Origin: Parelaphostrongylus tenuis
Lineage: Eukaryota > Nematoda > Chromadorea > Rhabditida > Metastrongylidae
Assembly: GCA_019055375.1 (NCBI GenBank)
Contig: JAHQIW010004484.1
Span: 54,573-118,572 of the forward strand
DNA: 64,000 bases
Direction of reading: 5' to 3'
Position numbers and translations under genes: made by a program. Positions 1 through 10,800 of the stretch are shown here, piece by piece; position 1 is the first letter of the stretch; every line of letters begins with the position of its first letter. The notes under the pieces were generated by a model. That model was not told where the DNA came from and ran no database searches. It was given only the letters and a program-made list of their open reading frames with translations.

Positions 1-8
1 GTTTCTAG

Positions 9-737
9 GATAGACTGTGCAGAGCAGTCACTATTACTGATAAGAACGACGAGGGGTGAAAAATTCGGCGCATATTGTAGTTCTTCATGGGCAGAAAGAA
101 ATGATCGTCGTGAACGTTCCAAGTCGAAGTTAGTATCTGCGGTAAATTCATATACGCAATATTGTCCTAGTGTTACACTGATTTCATTAAGGTATTTTGG
201 CACGGGAGAATCCTTCATTTGGGTACTCGATAGAGAACTTGGACTTCCAATAATCTATGGATGGGTAGGAAATAACAATGAGAATGCCGACGCTTCTCCA
301 CAAATGTTTATGGCAGCTGGTGACAAGCTACTGGTGGTACGAGATCTCTTCCATGCTTTCTTACCTGAACATGTATTAATTTCTTAGTTCCGTTACAACA
401 ATTTTGTAAATTCATGCACAACTAAAATGTATACTCTACTGTTTGCCATAGTTTTTTGGCTTGACTATGTGTTCAGTAGAGCTTTTCAGATAGAAATGGA
501 TTCTTGACACTGAATGAAAAGACACATTGTTGTAGGCAAAATTTGGATAACTTTTCATGTGAATGGTGATAGAGTTTTACAGATTGGTTCCGGTGATGGA
601 GATGCTATACGTATCTCTGAAGAATTAACGCATGGCATGTCGTCAGCCTGTCGAACTTTGGAAGTCCTGCTCTCGTCGCGAGTCGCAGTTTTGACATCCA
701 CGAACTCGAGGTGTACGACGTCCTTACTGGCTCATAA
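9..737 (+). CDS. TLDc-domain protein, C-terminal exons (TBC1D24-like?)
   Basis: Three exons read as the end of a TLDc domain: 9-128, 192-336 and 583-737, with phase-compatible GT...AG introns (129-191 and 337-582). Diagnostic pieces are LLLIRTTRGEKFGAYCSSSW, then YFGTGESFIWVLD, then IGSGDGDAIRISEEL, the usual order of a TLDc fold. TLDc domains end proteins linked to oxidative-stress defence and V-ATPase regulation, including TBC1D24/Skywalker and OXR1/NCOA7; which subfamily this belongs to cannot be told because the N-terminal part is outside the window. The last exon shifts frame near 655-661 (ACTTTGG where ACTTTTGG is expected). After one base the other frame continues as a natural domain end, containing SFDIHELEVYDV, with a stop at 735-737. 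The upstream gene body is missing. Confidence 0.75.
655..661 (+). other. Apparent one-base deletion in a T run of the TLDc gene
   Basis: Frame 1 carries the conserved part up to SACRT. The conserved continuation (FGSPALVASRSFDIHELEVY) is in the next frame. One extra T in the T3 run would join them. This may be a sequencing error or a real lesion. Confidence 0.65.
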
Positions 738-1606
738 TTTCGATTATCTTCTCATTGGCATAACTTCCCGCTCTTCGTCATCTTCTCTCAACTTGTTGTG
801 GCATACTTGTTCACTGATGAAATCTTATGAGCTAATGTACTGTTTTATGTAAGCAGAGCGAATAATAATAATAATAATAATAGTAATAATAATAACTGTT
901 CCATTTGTCTTTGACCTGCTGAACATCACCTTTCGCTTTTGCTCCGTTATTGCTGACTAATCGACATATTCGGCTCTCTATTGTGATGCCACATCTGCCC
1001 TCGTATATGTAACATTAGCTTCGCATTGTTTTAATCCTTAGGAGCTGTATTTCACGGGTTTTGTATTGCAGTGGTTCAGTACTATTCGATGACGTCATAA
1101 TGGCAATATTTCTCGTATTTCGTTTTTTCTGATTTTAATTTTAATCTATTTTCGTTGCAGTTGTAGCCTAAACTGGGAGGAAAAGGCTATGAGTTTAGCA
1201 TTTGAATATGTGGCTGAGAATGTTGTTTTCATGTCGTTCAAGTAGCTTTATTTTAAGATGAAACATCGTAGACAAATAAAAGACGAAGTACGTTTCTACG
1301 TCCACCCTGTCTGTACGTCTCAAAACTTGTAGCATAAAATCTACTGTCTACTTGAACATGAGAATCATGGCATTCACTGTTTTGACGAAAACCTACTGCG
1401 TTGAGTTTGGGTGAAGGGATCTAGGTAAACGTCACGATTACTAGTAATCGTAATTGTTAGTCTCAGATATTTTCATGTCACAGAAGTGTAGAAACGTATT
1501 TTTCATTCCCTAGAAAACTAGAAATGATTCTATATTGATAGCTTGGAGTCTGAACGATTGTAGATGAATACAGAAAAGAACACGGCTCCAATTATGAACG
1601 ATACTG
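738..1606. other. Gene-free 3' flank with an AAT microsatellite
   Basis: No conserved coding segment seen. About 863-893 is an (AAT)n simple repeat with one interruption. The rest is unrecognised AT-rich DNA. Confidence 0.6.
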
Positions 1607-2143
1607 GATCGTTGCATAACATTTGGCTTTAGGGCAATAAATACCAAATTTATTAATCAGAAATAATTGAAGCTGCATGAGTTTAGATTCGTTCAACTGC
1701 ACATTATCTTGCAAAGATTTTGGTATACAACTTGCCTATACTCGATTTAAGATGGTGTTGTTTTGAGAACAAATTCGCATGCTACTCATGTAGAATAGAT
1801 GGAGCTTAGGCGATGATACGGTTGAAGAAATGGCGGCTAGAAAGTGGTTCGCGGACTTGAAAGCTGGAAAGAACAGTCTAGAGGATCACTCGTGCTCGGG
1901 CCGTCTACAGGAGGCCTTGTGCGCCGCTTCATTAGCATTTTCCCCTATGAGCCATTCGTTCATGAGTATCAAGCGAAATTATTCCCACGACAGCTTCATC
2001 TGAAAGCAAGTATAGGCAAGTTTTATACCACAATATTCACAACAAAATGCGCCCTTGAACGATACCAAGATCATGCAATTTTCAGTACTTCTGTTAATTA
2101 ACTTGGCGTTTATTGCTCCATTGCCAAAGGGATATAACGACCT
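1607..2143 (+). mobile_element. Deleted mariner-family element with a transposase N-terminal remnant
   Basis: Begins with a degenerate copy of the family's terminal repeat (compare GTCGTTCCATAAGTTTTGGC at other copies) and ends with its inverse, finishing near ATAACGACCTATTG. Around 1840-1910 the + strand reads WFADLKAGKNSLEDHSCSGR, the mariner pattern WF..F..GD.SLED..RSGRP that follows the transposase helix-turn-helix. The rest of the transposase is gone, so this copy could move only in trans. Confidence 0.65.
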
Positions 2144-2480
2144 ATTGATATGAGATAGGGTCAGCTTGTGGCGTATCACGAAACAAGGTGCTAAGAGGGT
2201 AGAAGTTCGATTCTCTGCCCCAACACTCTCTTGTAATCAATGAACGAACGCCTTAAGGATCGTCTTAGCTCACCTACCTCCAAGGCTGCAAGAAGTATGG
2301 TCTTGAGCAAAATTAAACGCATCTAAGGAAAAAGACGGAATCCTTGATGATGTAGATTGATATGCACTACGTCATCGAGTATACTATGACATCATACCAC
2401 CACTCAAGGCGGTTGAATAAAAAGAATTCTTATGCTTTTTCCGGTTTTCGCATTGTCATGATGTTTCATGTACACCTAAG
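2144..2480. other. Unrecognised spacer
   Basis: Contains fragments resembling the tails of the SINE families described below (for example near 2200-2290), but nothing that can be delimited. No gene seen. Confidence 0.4.
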
Positions 2481-2499
2481 AGAATTGAGTGGTAGGCAA

Positions 2500-2580
2500 A
2501 AATCCGACCTCAGACGGGACTAGAACCCGCGTTTGACCCCCTACCGGGGCGCGTGCCACCATTACACCACAAAAGCCACA
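2500..2580 (-). repeat. tRNA-like SINE head (Gly-tRNA-like family)
   Basis: The reverse strand has an A-box-like TGTGGTGTAATGGTGGCACG and a B-box-like GGGTTCTAGTCCC about 30 bases on. The flanking phrase GGCAAAAATCCGACCT recurs at 2778 and in inverted form near 2962, so this is a dispersed retroposon head and not a tRNA gene. Confidence 0.55.
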
Positions 2581-2739
2581 CCAGTCATTCTTCAATATCT
2601 CACTATCATAGCTATCACTCACCAACCATTAACAGGGATTGGTCAGGTGAGTAATATGGCTCTATAGATCCAATTAAGCTGACAGCCACTGAACTTGTAA
2701 ATCCAAGAGTTCTTACATTTATCTCGCTTTTTCGCAGTG

Positions 2740-2845
2740 TCATGACATTCCATGTACACCCAAGAGAATTGAGTAATAGGCAAAAATCCGACCTGGACGG
2801 GACTAGAACCCGCGTTTACGGGGACACATGCTACTACTACATATG
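2740..2845 (-). repeat. Truncated copy of the Gly-tRNA-like SINE
   Basis: Repeats the 2440-2545 sequence (CATGACATTCCATGTACACC...AGAATTGAGT...GGCAAAAATCCGACCT) but keeps only the B-box side of the tRNA-like part before breaking off near 2820. Confidence 0.5.
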
Positions 2846-2867
2846 GCCATGTTATACAGCTCTTGAA

Positions 2868-2975
2868 GAATGAGTGGTGGTTGAACGGTGGCCTCTGTAG
2901 TGTAGTGGTAGTACGCGCCCCCGCTATCGCTGAGACGCGGGTTCAATTCCCGGCTGAGATAGAATTTTTGCCTAC
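2868..2975 (+). repeat. tRNA-like SINE head, plus-strand copy
   Basis: Contains TGTAGTGTAGTGGTAGTACG (A-box-like) and GCGGGTTCAATTCCCGGC (B-box-like). It resembles tRNA-Gly but lacks a complete cloverleaf and is followed by the same ATTTTTGCCTACCAC phrase as its sister copies. Confidence 0.55.
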
Positions 2976-3177
2976 CACCCGCATAGGTGCACAAAAAAGA
3001 TACTGTTTGAAGACAAAATCCTCGAGCCTCAGTCGGAGCGACACGCGAAATATTTTCGAAGACCTTTGCGGAGGATGAATACGAAGAAACGATTTAAACC
3101 CAAGAAGTACTACGGCCATCCGTACAGTGGATTATGATAACGGGTAGCGTAAAATTATTACATGTCTATACATATGT

Positions 3178-3430
3178 AGGGGCCATGGCCGAGTGGTTAT
3201 GATGCTCGTCGCGGCGCGCGTGGAGCCGAGCTTCATCCCCCAACACCCTCCGGCAGTCAACAAGAACGCCCTATGGAACGCCACAGCAAGGCTATCCTCG
3301 AGACTGCAAGGAGACATGCTCGGTCAGTCTTCTAGATCATTTAAGAAGAAGACGAGGAACGAATCGAATGATAGAAGTACTTGGGTCCACGGAACAAAAA
3401 ATGTGATAACGCGTCGTGTAAATAAATAAA
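3178..3430 (+). repeat. SINE family S1 (Ser/Leu-tRNA-like head)
   Basis: Starts GGCCATGGCCGAGTGGTTAT (A-box of type-II tRNAs), then a shared body with CTATGGAACGCCACAGC, TCCTCGAGACTGCAAGGAGA and an end ACGCGTCGTGTAAATAAAT. At least nine copies lie in the window on both strands (about 3885-4160 +, 4415-4640 -, 11352-11585 -, 24545-24785 -, 47645-47905 +, 51945-52150 +, 56962-57215 +, 61647-61860 +). Length is about 240 bases. Confidence 0.7.
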
Positions 3431-3464
3431 AATAATCCGAATATACATATCCAAGAGCGCATGT

Positions 3465-3610
3465 AACGCACTGGTTAGAGGTACTCGCGTCGCACACGAG
3501 GTCGATGGTTCGATCCCGCGCTCATGGCGCACCAAGCCCTCCATGCGGTCGGTGAAGAGGCCACATATGCAGTCACCTTTGCAATGCTACGAATGGAATC
3601 GAATGCATGA
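3465..3610 (+). repeat. SINE family S2 (tRNA-like head), short copy
   Basis: Head reads GTAACGCACTGGTTAGAGGT...CGCACACGAGGTCGATGGTTCGATCCCGCGCTC with A- and B-box spacing of a tRNA. Other copies in the window carry TGGCGCAGTGGTTAGAGGTG at this place. A run of C residues follows at about 3618-3628. Confidence 0.65.
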
Positions 3611-3884
3611 CCACACCCCCCCCCCCCTACACCGGAAGCGACCAACGTCAGACGCTTTGTCCCCTTTTTTTATCCCTTAGCTCACCCCGGCCCAGATAAT
3701 TGACCCTGACGGCGATTTCACACGACGCTAAATCCTAGGTGGATATCGGAGTTTTTTGGGAGGGTCGTCGGGAACAATTCCAGTGTTATTCGAATCGACA
3801 TTTTCACATGCCTTGTTTTATTTCATTTTGATGTTAGCCTTTCTTATTGTGGTGAATTTCTTCTCAAGTAGGAAATAAAGAGGG

Positions 3885-4160
3885 TTTATGGCCGAGTGAC
3901 CATGATGCTGGGCGCGGCTCAACGCGAAATTGATCTCATGACCTCCCAACGCTCTCCGGCAATCAATAGCGAAGGCCCTACGGAACGCCCCCAGTCTGGT
4001 TATCCTCAGGATTGTAATGAGACGTGCTCGACCAGTGTTCTAATGACGTCCGTGAAGAAGATGGACTGCAAGCAGGCGAGAGACGAATCGAATGCAGGAA
4101 CTGTTTGGATGCGCACAGTCGAAAAATAATTGTAATGCTGTTTAAATAAAGTGGTAACGC
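3885..4160 (+). repeat. SINE S1 copy
   Basis: Diverged S1 with ATGGCCGAGTGACCATGATGC head and a tail ending near GTAAATAAAGT-like sequence. Confidence 0.55.
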
Positions 4161-4414
4161 ATTGTGAGAACATATTCCAAGCCTTGCCTCGTCAGTAAAG
4201 CGGTGTCGTTCGGTCCAGTCAGTTCCTCGGGAATAGAACCTCCTATATAGAAAAGTCGATGCCGAACTATTTATACTCGACGTACGGTGAGAGGATCACC
4301 GTGGCGTTTTTTCAGAGTGGTCGATTGTCGATTGTTATTTGCTTGGCTTACAGCTATTACGCCAGTATATACAATGTACCCTTTCTTTGACACTTTATCA
4401 GTCCGTCTTCACCG

Positions 4415-4640
4415 TTTCTTTTTTCACTGTGCGGATCTCAGTACTTCTAGCATTCAATCGTTTTTCATCTTCTTGCGTCGTAGAATACTGGTTGAGCGAG
4501 TCTCTTAGCAATCTCGAGGATAGCCTGGCTGTGGCGTTCCACATGGCGTTCTTTATTGATCGCCGAAAGAGTGCTGGAGCACGGGGCTTATACCGCGCAC
4601 GCTGCGGCAAGCATCACAACCACTCGGCCACGGCGCAGTA
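4415..4640 (-). repeat. SINE S1 copy, reverse strand
   Basis: Reads in reverse as the S1 body and head; the + strand shows AATCTCGAGGATAGCCTGGC and ends at GCATCACAACCACTCGGCCA. Confidence 0.6.
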
Positions 4641-4813
4641 ATTAACTATTTAGAGATCGCGCTCAAAATTAATATGTCTTGACAGCATATTTTAAGCTTT
4701 TCATGAGGTCTTTTATGGCACGCACTTATAATTTGGCAATAAAAAGTGATAAAAGTAGGAAATGGATCTCAGTACCGGAATGGCGATAGTATCGATGTTT
4801 CAGAGAGTGAGGG

Positions 4814-7800
4814 ATGAGCGGCTATTCTTTCGTCCAGAAATATCTCTACGATCTGCTTCATTTTGTTTTCCCGCGAAACTGTTTTGAAGAACTGATTGTT
4901 AACTTTAACGTCTTTCATCGTAAGTTTTCTTAAGAGCCTTATTCTGCTTCAAATCGTCTTAGTCTTTACTTATGTGAGATCGTAGTTTAGCAACGTGTCC
5001 AAAGATCGTGTTAAGTCGTGTGCTGGGAGTTGGCATCACGTCCGCTTCAATGATTCTATTCGTACCTCAGATTCTCAAAATATTCAATGCAAAAAACGCT
5101 AAGGTAAGCTAAGAAAACGTTCCTAGCGCAGGTAATTCCAAAAATTATTCATTGAAATATGTGGTTCTTTTTTGTTGTCTAGCGGCAAGTGGCGAAACGA
5201 TCCCTTTTGCTGGGAAAGAACTCTTAATCGGAATGTCAATAACCATTCGAAAGCACAAACCTTTGGCTACTGCGCTACATGGCCGATTTTGAAAAAGCTT
5301 TTCTTATAACGCTATAGTAAAAAGGAAATATATGCGTTTCACACACGCACAATTCTCGTAGGACAGAGCTCTTTCCATAACTTATAAGTAACCATACGAT
5401 AGTCCCAGTTTCGCTGATTCCAACGCTGTGCTTATCTCTTTGAAATATCGTTTCATTGTAGTGTAGCAGGGAAAATAACTTTAAGTTTCACATATGCGGG
5501 CGTTGTTTTTCGGCTGGATGTGGGCTGGGCATTGGCAGGGGGGATGAGGTGATACTGGCCGTCGATTCCATGCAAAGATCGATTAGTTGCGTTGACGCGT
5601 TACACATGCGGAGTGTAATTTTTGTTATTTAATTTCAGATTTTTCCCCGCTTTGAAGGAGACTCCCAGCAAAACGTATGACTCTGATACTACAAAATTTC
5701 CTCTACACATACATATGCTTTTCGTGCTTCCAGCGAAGTAACACTCAAAATGCGCGGTGATTGTAAAACCTAATCGTATTTTGAATACTACAACCGTTGC
5801 AAAAAGGTCTTTTCAAAAAAGGAGCACGTAGCGCAGTAGCCAGAGATTCAAACTTTCAATGATTTGCTAACATTTATACGAAAATCTCTTCCCAAGCGGA
5901 GAGATTGGTTCTTGATTTGTCTTCCAGGTAACAGCAAAGAAACCTGATTTATTTATCCCAATCCGTTTCTTAACCTTTGGGATAAGGCCTTTTCCGTTTT
6001 TCCTAAGACTTCAAGGAGTCATTCGATAGCTCAAATCTTGGCGATTTCAATACTGTATCTGTTTTCTAAAATGGCCCTCTCAGTGCGCTGTAACAAGGAG
6101 AATAAAATAGAGTTCCAACCTTGACGTGAATTATCGCGCGTCCCTCAATGTACGTAGCCTCGAAAGGCGCGATTTTCATTCACTTGAAGATTTTTTCCAC
6201 TTGAAGATTTTTTCCATTTTTTCTTAGTAATTTTTAGATTTTCTGTATTAGAGTTCTAAAAGTAACTCTGTTCTGTCGTTTCATTGGGTTAGATTTTTTT
6301 GTCATACAAATCCGTTGTGAAGTGTAAACCTAATGCCAAACCAAAGATTGCAAAACTTAACCTTGTTTTCACTCCTCCAGCGATCTATGGAGATCTTCTC
6401 AGAACCACACATAGCTTTAGAATCACCAAAATTTATGTTATCAACAGGTACTAAAATTCTCTTTGAAGACCGTCTGTAGGCCCTAACCGAGTAAAAAATG
6501 CGCGAAGATTGTGGAACGTGATCTTATTTTCGCTGCTCCAGCGCCTTAACAGGGCCTTTCCAGAAGCCACTCACAGTACCGATTTTTCCAAGATTTAGAC
6601 TGTCGAGTAACTTTTGAAGGCTTGACAAAAGCGGTAAAGATCTTATTCCTTGAGGGTTGAAAAATAGTTTAAATAATGGAGTTCTACCAGCGCAACAATC
6701 TCTGCTGTCGTTTTTTTTCAGGGCATTTCGATCATTTCACAACTTCTCGCTTTTGTCGCAGCAGTTGGTACTGCTTCGTATAGTTTCAATCAGGGCTTTG
6801 TCTTCAGGTAAAATCATATGTATTATTTTTCTTTCAGTGTTTTCACCAGAATAAATCCTTCTAAATCTTTTTCAGTCAATATGGCGACTCATTCTTCATT
6901 GCTATTCAGCTGATGATCATCGTAATGCAAATATTGTACTACTCGGACTCGAGTGCCTATGCGTTCGCGTTTTTTCGCTTTCTGGTTAGTCTTCTCTTTC
7001 ACGGTTCTCTGTCCCATTCTGTAGGACGTGTTTTTCAAGTCAATTATTCACAGATTTGTTTTATTAGGTCGTTCCATAAGTTTTGGCACTAAAGCAATAA
7101 ATACCAGATTAACTATCTAGAACTAATTAAAACTGCATGATTTTGGCGTCGTCGAATTGCGCATTTTCTTGCGAACATCTTGGTGTACAACTTGCCTATA
7201 CTTGCTCCAAGGTGGAACTGTCTTGGGAACGAATTCGCTTGCTAATCATGCACAATTGGCGCGTGGGTTAAAATGCTACTGAAGCGGCGCCCAGGATTAA
7301 TGGGGCTTCTTTATGACAGCTCAAGCGCAATCGATCCTCCAGACTTTCTCCGAAGCTTTAGGTTCCTTCACGAACCTTTTCTTAGCTGTCTTTCTGCACC
7401 CACATTATAAAGCTACATTGATCTTGCGTGCCGTTCCACTACCATTTTCGCCCTACGCACCATTTGCGTATGAGTAGCAAGCAAGTTCGTTCCAAGATAG
7501 CTACCTCATAAAGCAACTAGAGCAAGTCGTACATCAAAATGTTCGCAGAAAAATGCACAGTTGAGCGATGCAGAAATCGTGCAGTTTTAATTACTTCTGG
7601 TTTGTAGATTTGGTGTTTATTGCTTTAGCGCCAAAACTTATGGAGCCACCTAATACTGAAATTGTTCTGAGCGCTTGTGGCGCAGTGGTTAGAGGTGCTC
7701 TGTGAGACAAACGCGCTTAATCAATCGATGGCTCGATGCCGTGCTCGAGGCTCACCCTCGACGAATTGGTACCAGACTTGTCTGCGAGGACAGAAATACT

Positions 7801-10800
7801 GAGCCGATCCACCTGTAGTCATTGTAAAGGCCAATTTGCATTCACTCACCTGAGACATGCTAAGGATGAAGTCGGGTGTGCATGGCGCTTGCCTCAGGAA
7901 TCATCGGTCAACGCTTAGAGCTGAATCTCTTTTTGATATAGTTTACCATAATTTCAAGCCTTTTTTCAATTACAGTGCAGACTTGATTCTTTTAAGGATT
8001 TTTTACTCTTCTTTTTGATACATATTTTGGTTGCCATGAATTCAGCTGATTTCAGCTGGGCTTCTCTTTTTGCCGTTATTGGGAATTACATTCCGACAGG
8101 AATTCTGACTATGCTACAAGCGTCCGCCATTCCTATCATAGTAATTTCTAAGGTTTAGTGGGTTTTTTTTCTGTTACTGCGCATTGAAAGCCGTAGTAAT
8201 CATGCCTTTCGTTTCAAGTGTTTTCTCAAGACCACGCTCAGCTTTCAATTTGCCGATAATCGTTTTTTTGAGCCATGCATGTGGTATGTTATAGGGCAAT
8301 TCGTACAGCATGGATAAACGTGTTTCGAGCTTGACAGCTCTCGTTAGTCAGTGGTACCCTTCGTCTATAGCCAATCCTCACGGAGAAATCCAACTCCTGT
8401 ATAGAGAAGGCGCAGACGAACTTCTCACACGTGCCATCAAATTAAAGTGTTACTGGATGGCAGTGTTTTGCACTCGATGCTTTTGATAGTATCGTTCAAT
8501 ATGTCATATACCTTTCGTTACCTCATGAGCACGTGTGAAAAGTTCTGTCTGCGTCCTTCTATATATAAGAAATGGGGTTTCTCGAGAGGATTGGCTAAAG
8601 GCGAAGCGTAACTAACTGAGGAGGCTATGAAGGCCGAACGACGTCTATCGAGCTCTATAAGATGCTGCCTATAACAGACCCACGTCGCATGGCTCAAATA
8701 ATCATTGTCATCCGTAGTAATCATTTCGTTGCCTAATTTTGCCACATTTTCGAAGTTCGAGTCTACTTAGTTATTTTATCCCTTTGACGACCACCGTTGA
8801 TAGGCAGGCGGCGTCACGACGTCGCTTGCGCGGCAGTCGCAGGCTAGCATCATATGCATGTATGCACATGCGTGTCTGGCTGTCTGCCTGCCTTTCCACG
8901 AGACGCGACGTCGCCATTACAGTGGCTGGGTGAGATTTGATGTCGCGCGCCTTGATACGAAATATATTATGTGATCCTTTAAGGGTTATATTGCTCACAA
9001 GTATACTTGTGATAAAAGTGTTCATGAGGCTTTGAAGAGCTCTACGGATAGAATTCCCTGCCTTGGTCAGTCTTTGAGAGATGAGCCATGCAATCGACGC
9101 CATTCCTAGCATCATTAGCGGTGATAAAATGCCCTATTTGGCCTTTACAATGGCTCGTCTGTCTTACAGATGTGTTAAGTTAATGTTGCTGTCCTCCCAG
9201 ACAGTCAGGTACCAGTCCACTGACCCTCAAGGGATGGAAAGCTTGTTGATCCCTGAAGGCGAAATTGAACCATCGACCATCGACAACTGATCGATTACGT
9301 GTGTGTCGCACAGCACCTTTAACCACTGCGGCACACTGTAAAAGTGATCATGAGTCATTCAATGTCGTCGTTTTTCTTTTCAACGGTCTGTAATGAATAG
9401 AGTCTTTTCTATTAGACTGCGGCCAGTAAAGAAGCGACCCTTTTCGCTGCACAAAGATTTTCCGCTGCGCTTTTAGTAATCGTTCAAAAGTTTATAATTT
9501 CAAATTTTTTTCTACTACAGCGTTTAGAGAAGACTTTTGAAAAAAAGGCCATGTAGCGCAGTAGGCGCTTCTAAGTGGTCGCGAATGTGTTCTGCTATGG
9601 TGGCAACCTAGAGTTTCAACTTGGCCACGGTCTCGAGCTTTTAGAGGACAAGCCAAAAATTCACTATTTATGAACCGATGTCGCTATGTTTAATACACAT
9701 GAATTATTTGAAACTATCTGGTTCAGAATTTGTTGTTGTTTTTTTTTTCTAGTGTTTTTCACTACTCCTGTTTCATATATATTGGTTTCAGTCGATTCAA
9801 GTTTTCCGAAACTACAAGGACCGAAGTACGGGTCAATTATCGCTTGTTTCGGCTTCGATGCAGTTAGCAGGTGAGTTCTATGGCTAAACAGATTTCCTTC
9901 TATAATCAGGTCGTTTCATAAGCTTTGGCACTAGAGCAATGAACACCATATTTATTAACCATGTGTTAATATAATTGTATGATTTTGATATTGTTCAATT
10001 ACGCATTTTCTTTGTAAACATTTTGGTATACAATTTGCCTATACTTGTTTCAAGATGGAGCTGTTTTGAGAACAAATTCGTTTGCTACTCATGCACGAAT
10101 GACGCGTAGGAAAGATGGTGAAGTGGCGCGTAACCTAATGAAGCTTGCTGTGGAGAGCTTGAGCGTTACTGACTCTCCAGACTGTACTCTCCAGCTTTGA
10201 ATTTCATGAACCGCTACCTAGCCGTCTTTTCTGCCACCGTATCATCGCCCTAAGCTTTATTAACCTTGCGCGCAGCCTCACTAGCAATTCCTCTTACACA
10301 TCATTCGTGCATGAGTAGCAAGCGGATCTGTTACCACGACAGCTCCATCGCAAAGCAAGTATAGGCAAGTTCTCTATCAAAGTGTTTTCGAGAAAATATT
10401 CGATCAAACGATACCAAAATCATGCATCTTCAAATATTTCTGATTAATGAATTTGGTGTTTTTATGCTAGTGGTCAAACTTATTAATCGATCCAATATTA
10501 CCTTACGGTATTTTTTAAACATGTTTTGGGCTATTGAGTTCGGCGCATAATTCAATAACGTTGACATTCATGCCATTTACTATACTATGACGTTGATTGC
10601 AGCGTGCGCTTTTCTTGTTGATGTGTATTTCACTAACTGTTCCAATAAAACTACCGTCTCACTTCCTAAAACCTCAGCGTCTTTCCATCACTTTTGTACA
10701 AAGGAATTTGTCGCAATAGAGCATGACATTTAGTTGGACTGTTTCTTGCCTTTAGCCACTTAAATTTTGCAGATTGCGCAAAAAGTCCAAACCCCGCAAA

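Noticed and set aside
1844..2179. Short open frames on both strands
   Set aside because: They lie inside a mariner derivative; only the transposase linker remnant is meaningful.
2868..2975. Possible functional tRNA-Gly gene
   Set aside because: A and B boxes are present but the acceptor and anticodon stems do not close cleanly, and the flanks are shared with other dispersed copies, so it was treated as a SINE head.
3465..3545. Possible functional tRNA gene at the S2 head
   Set aside because: The same head with the same non-tRNA body occurs more than ten times in the window.
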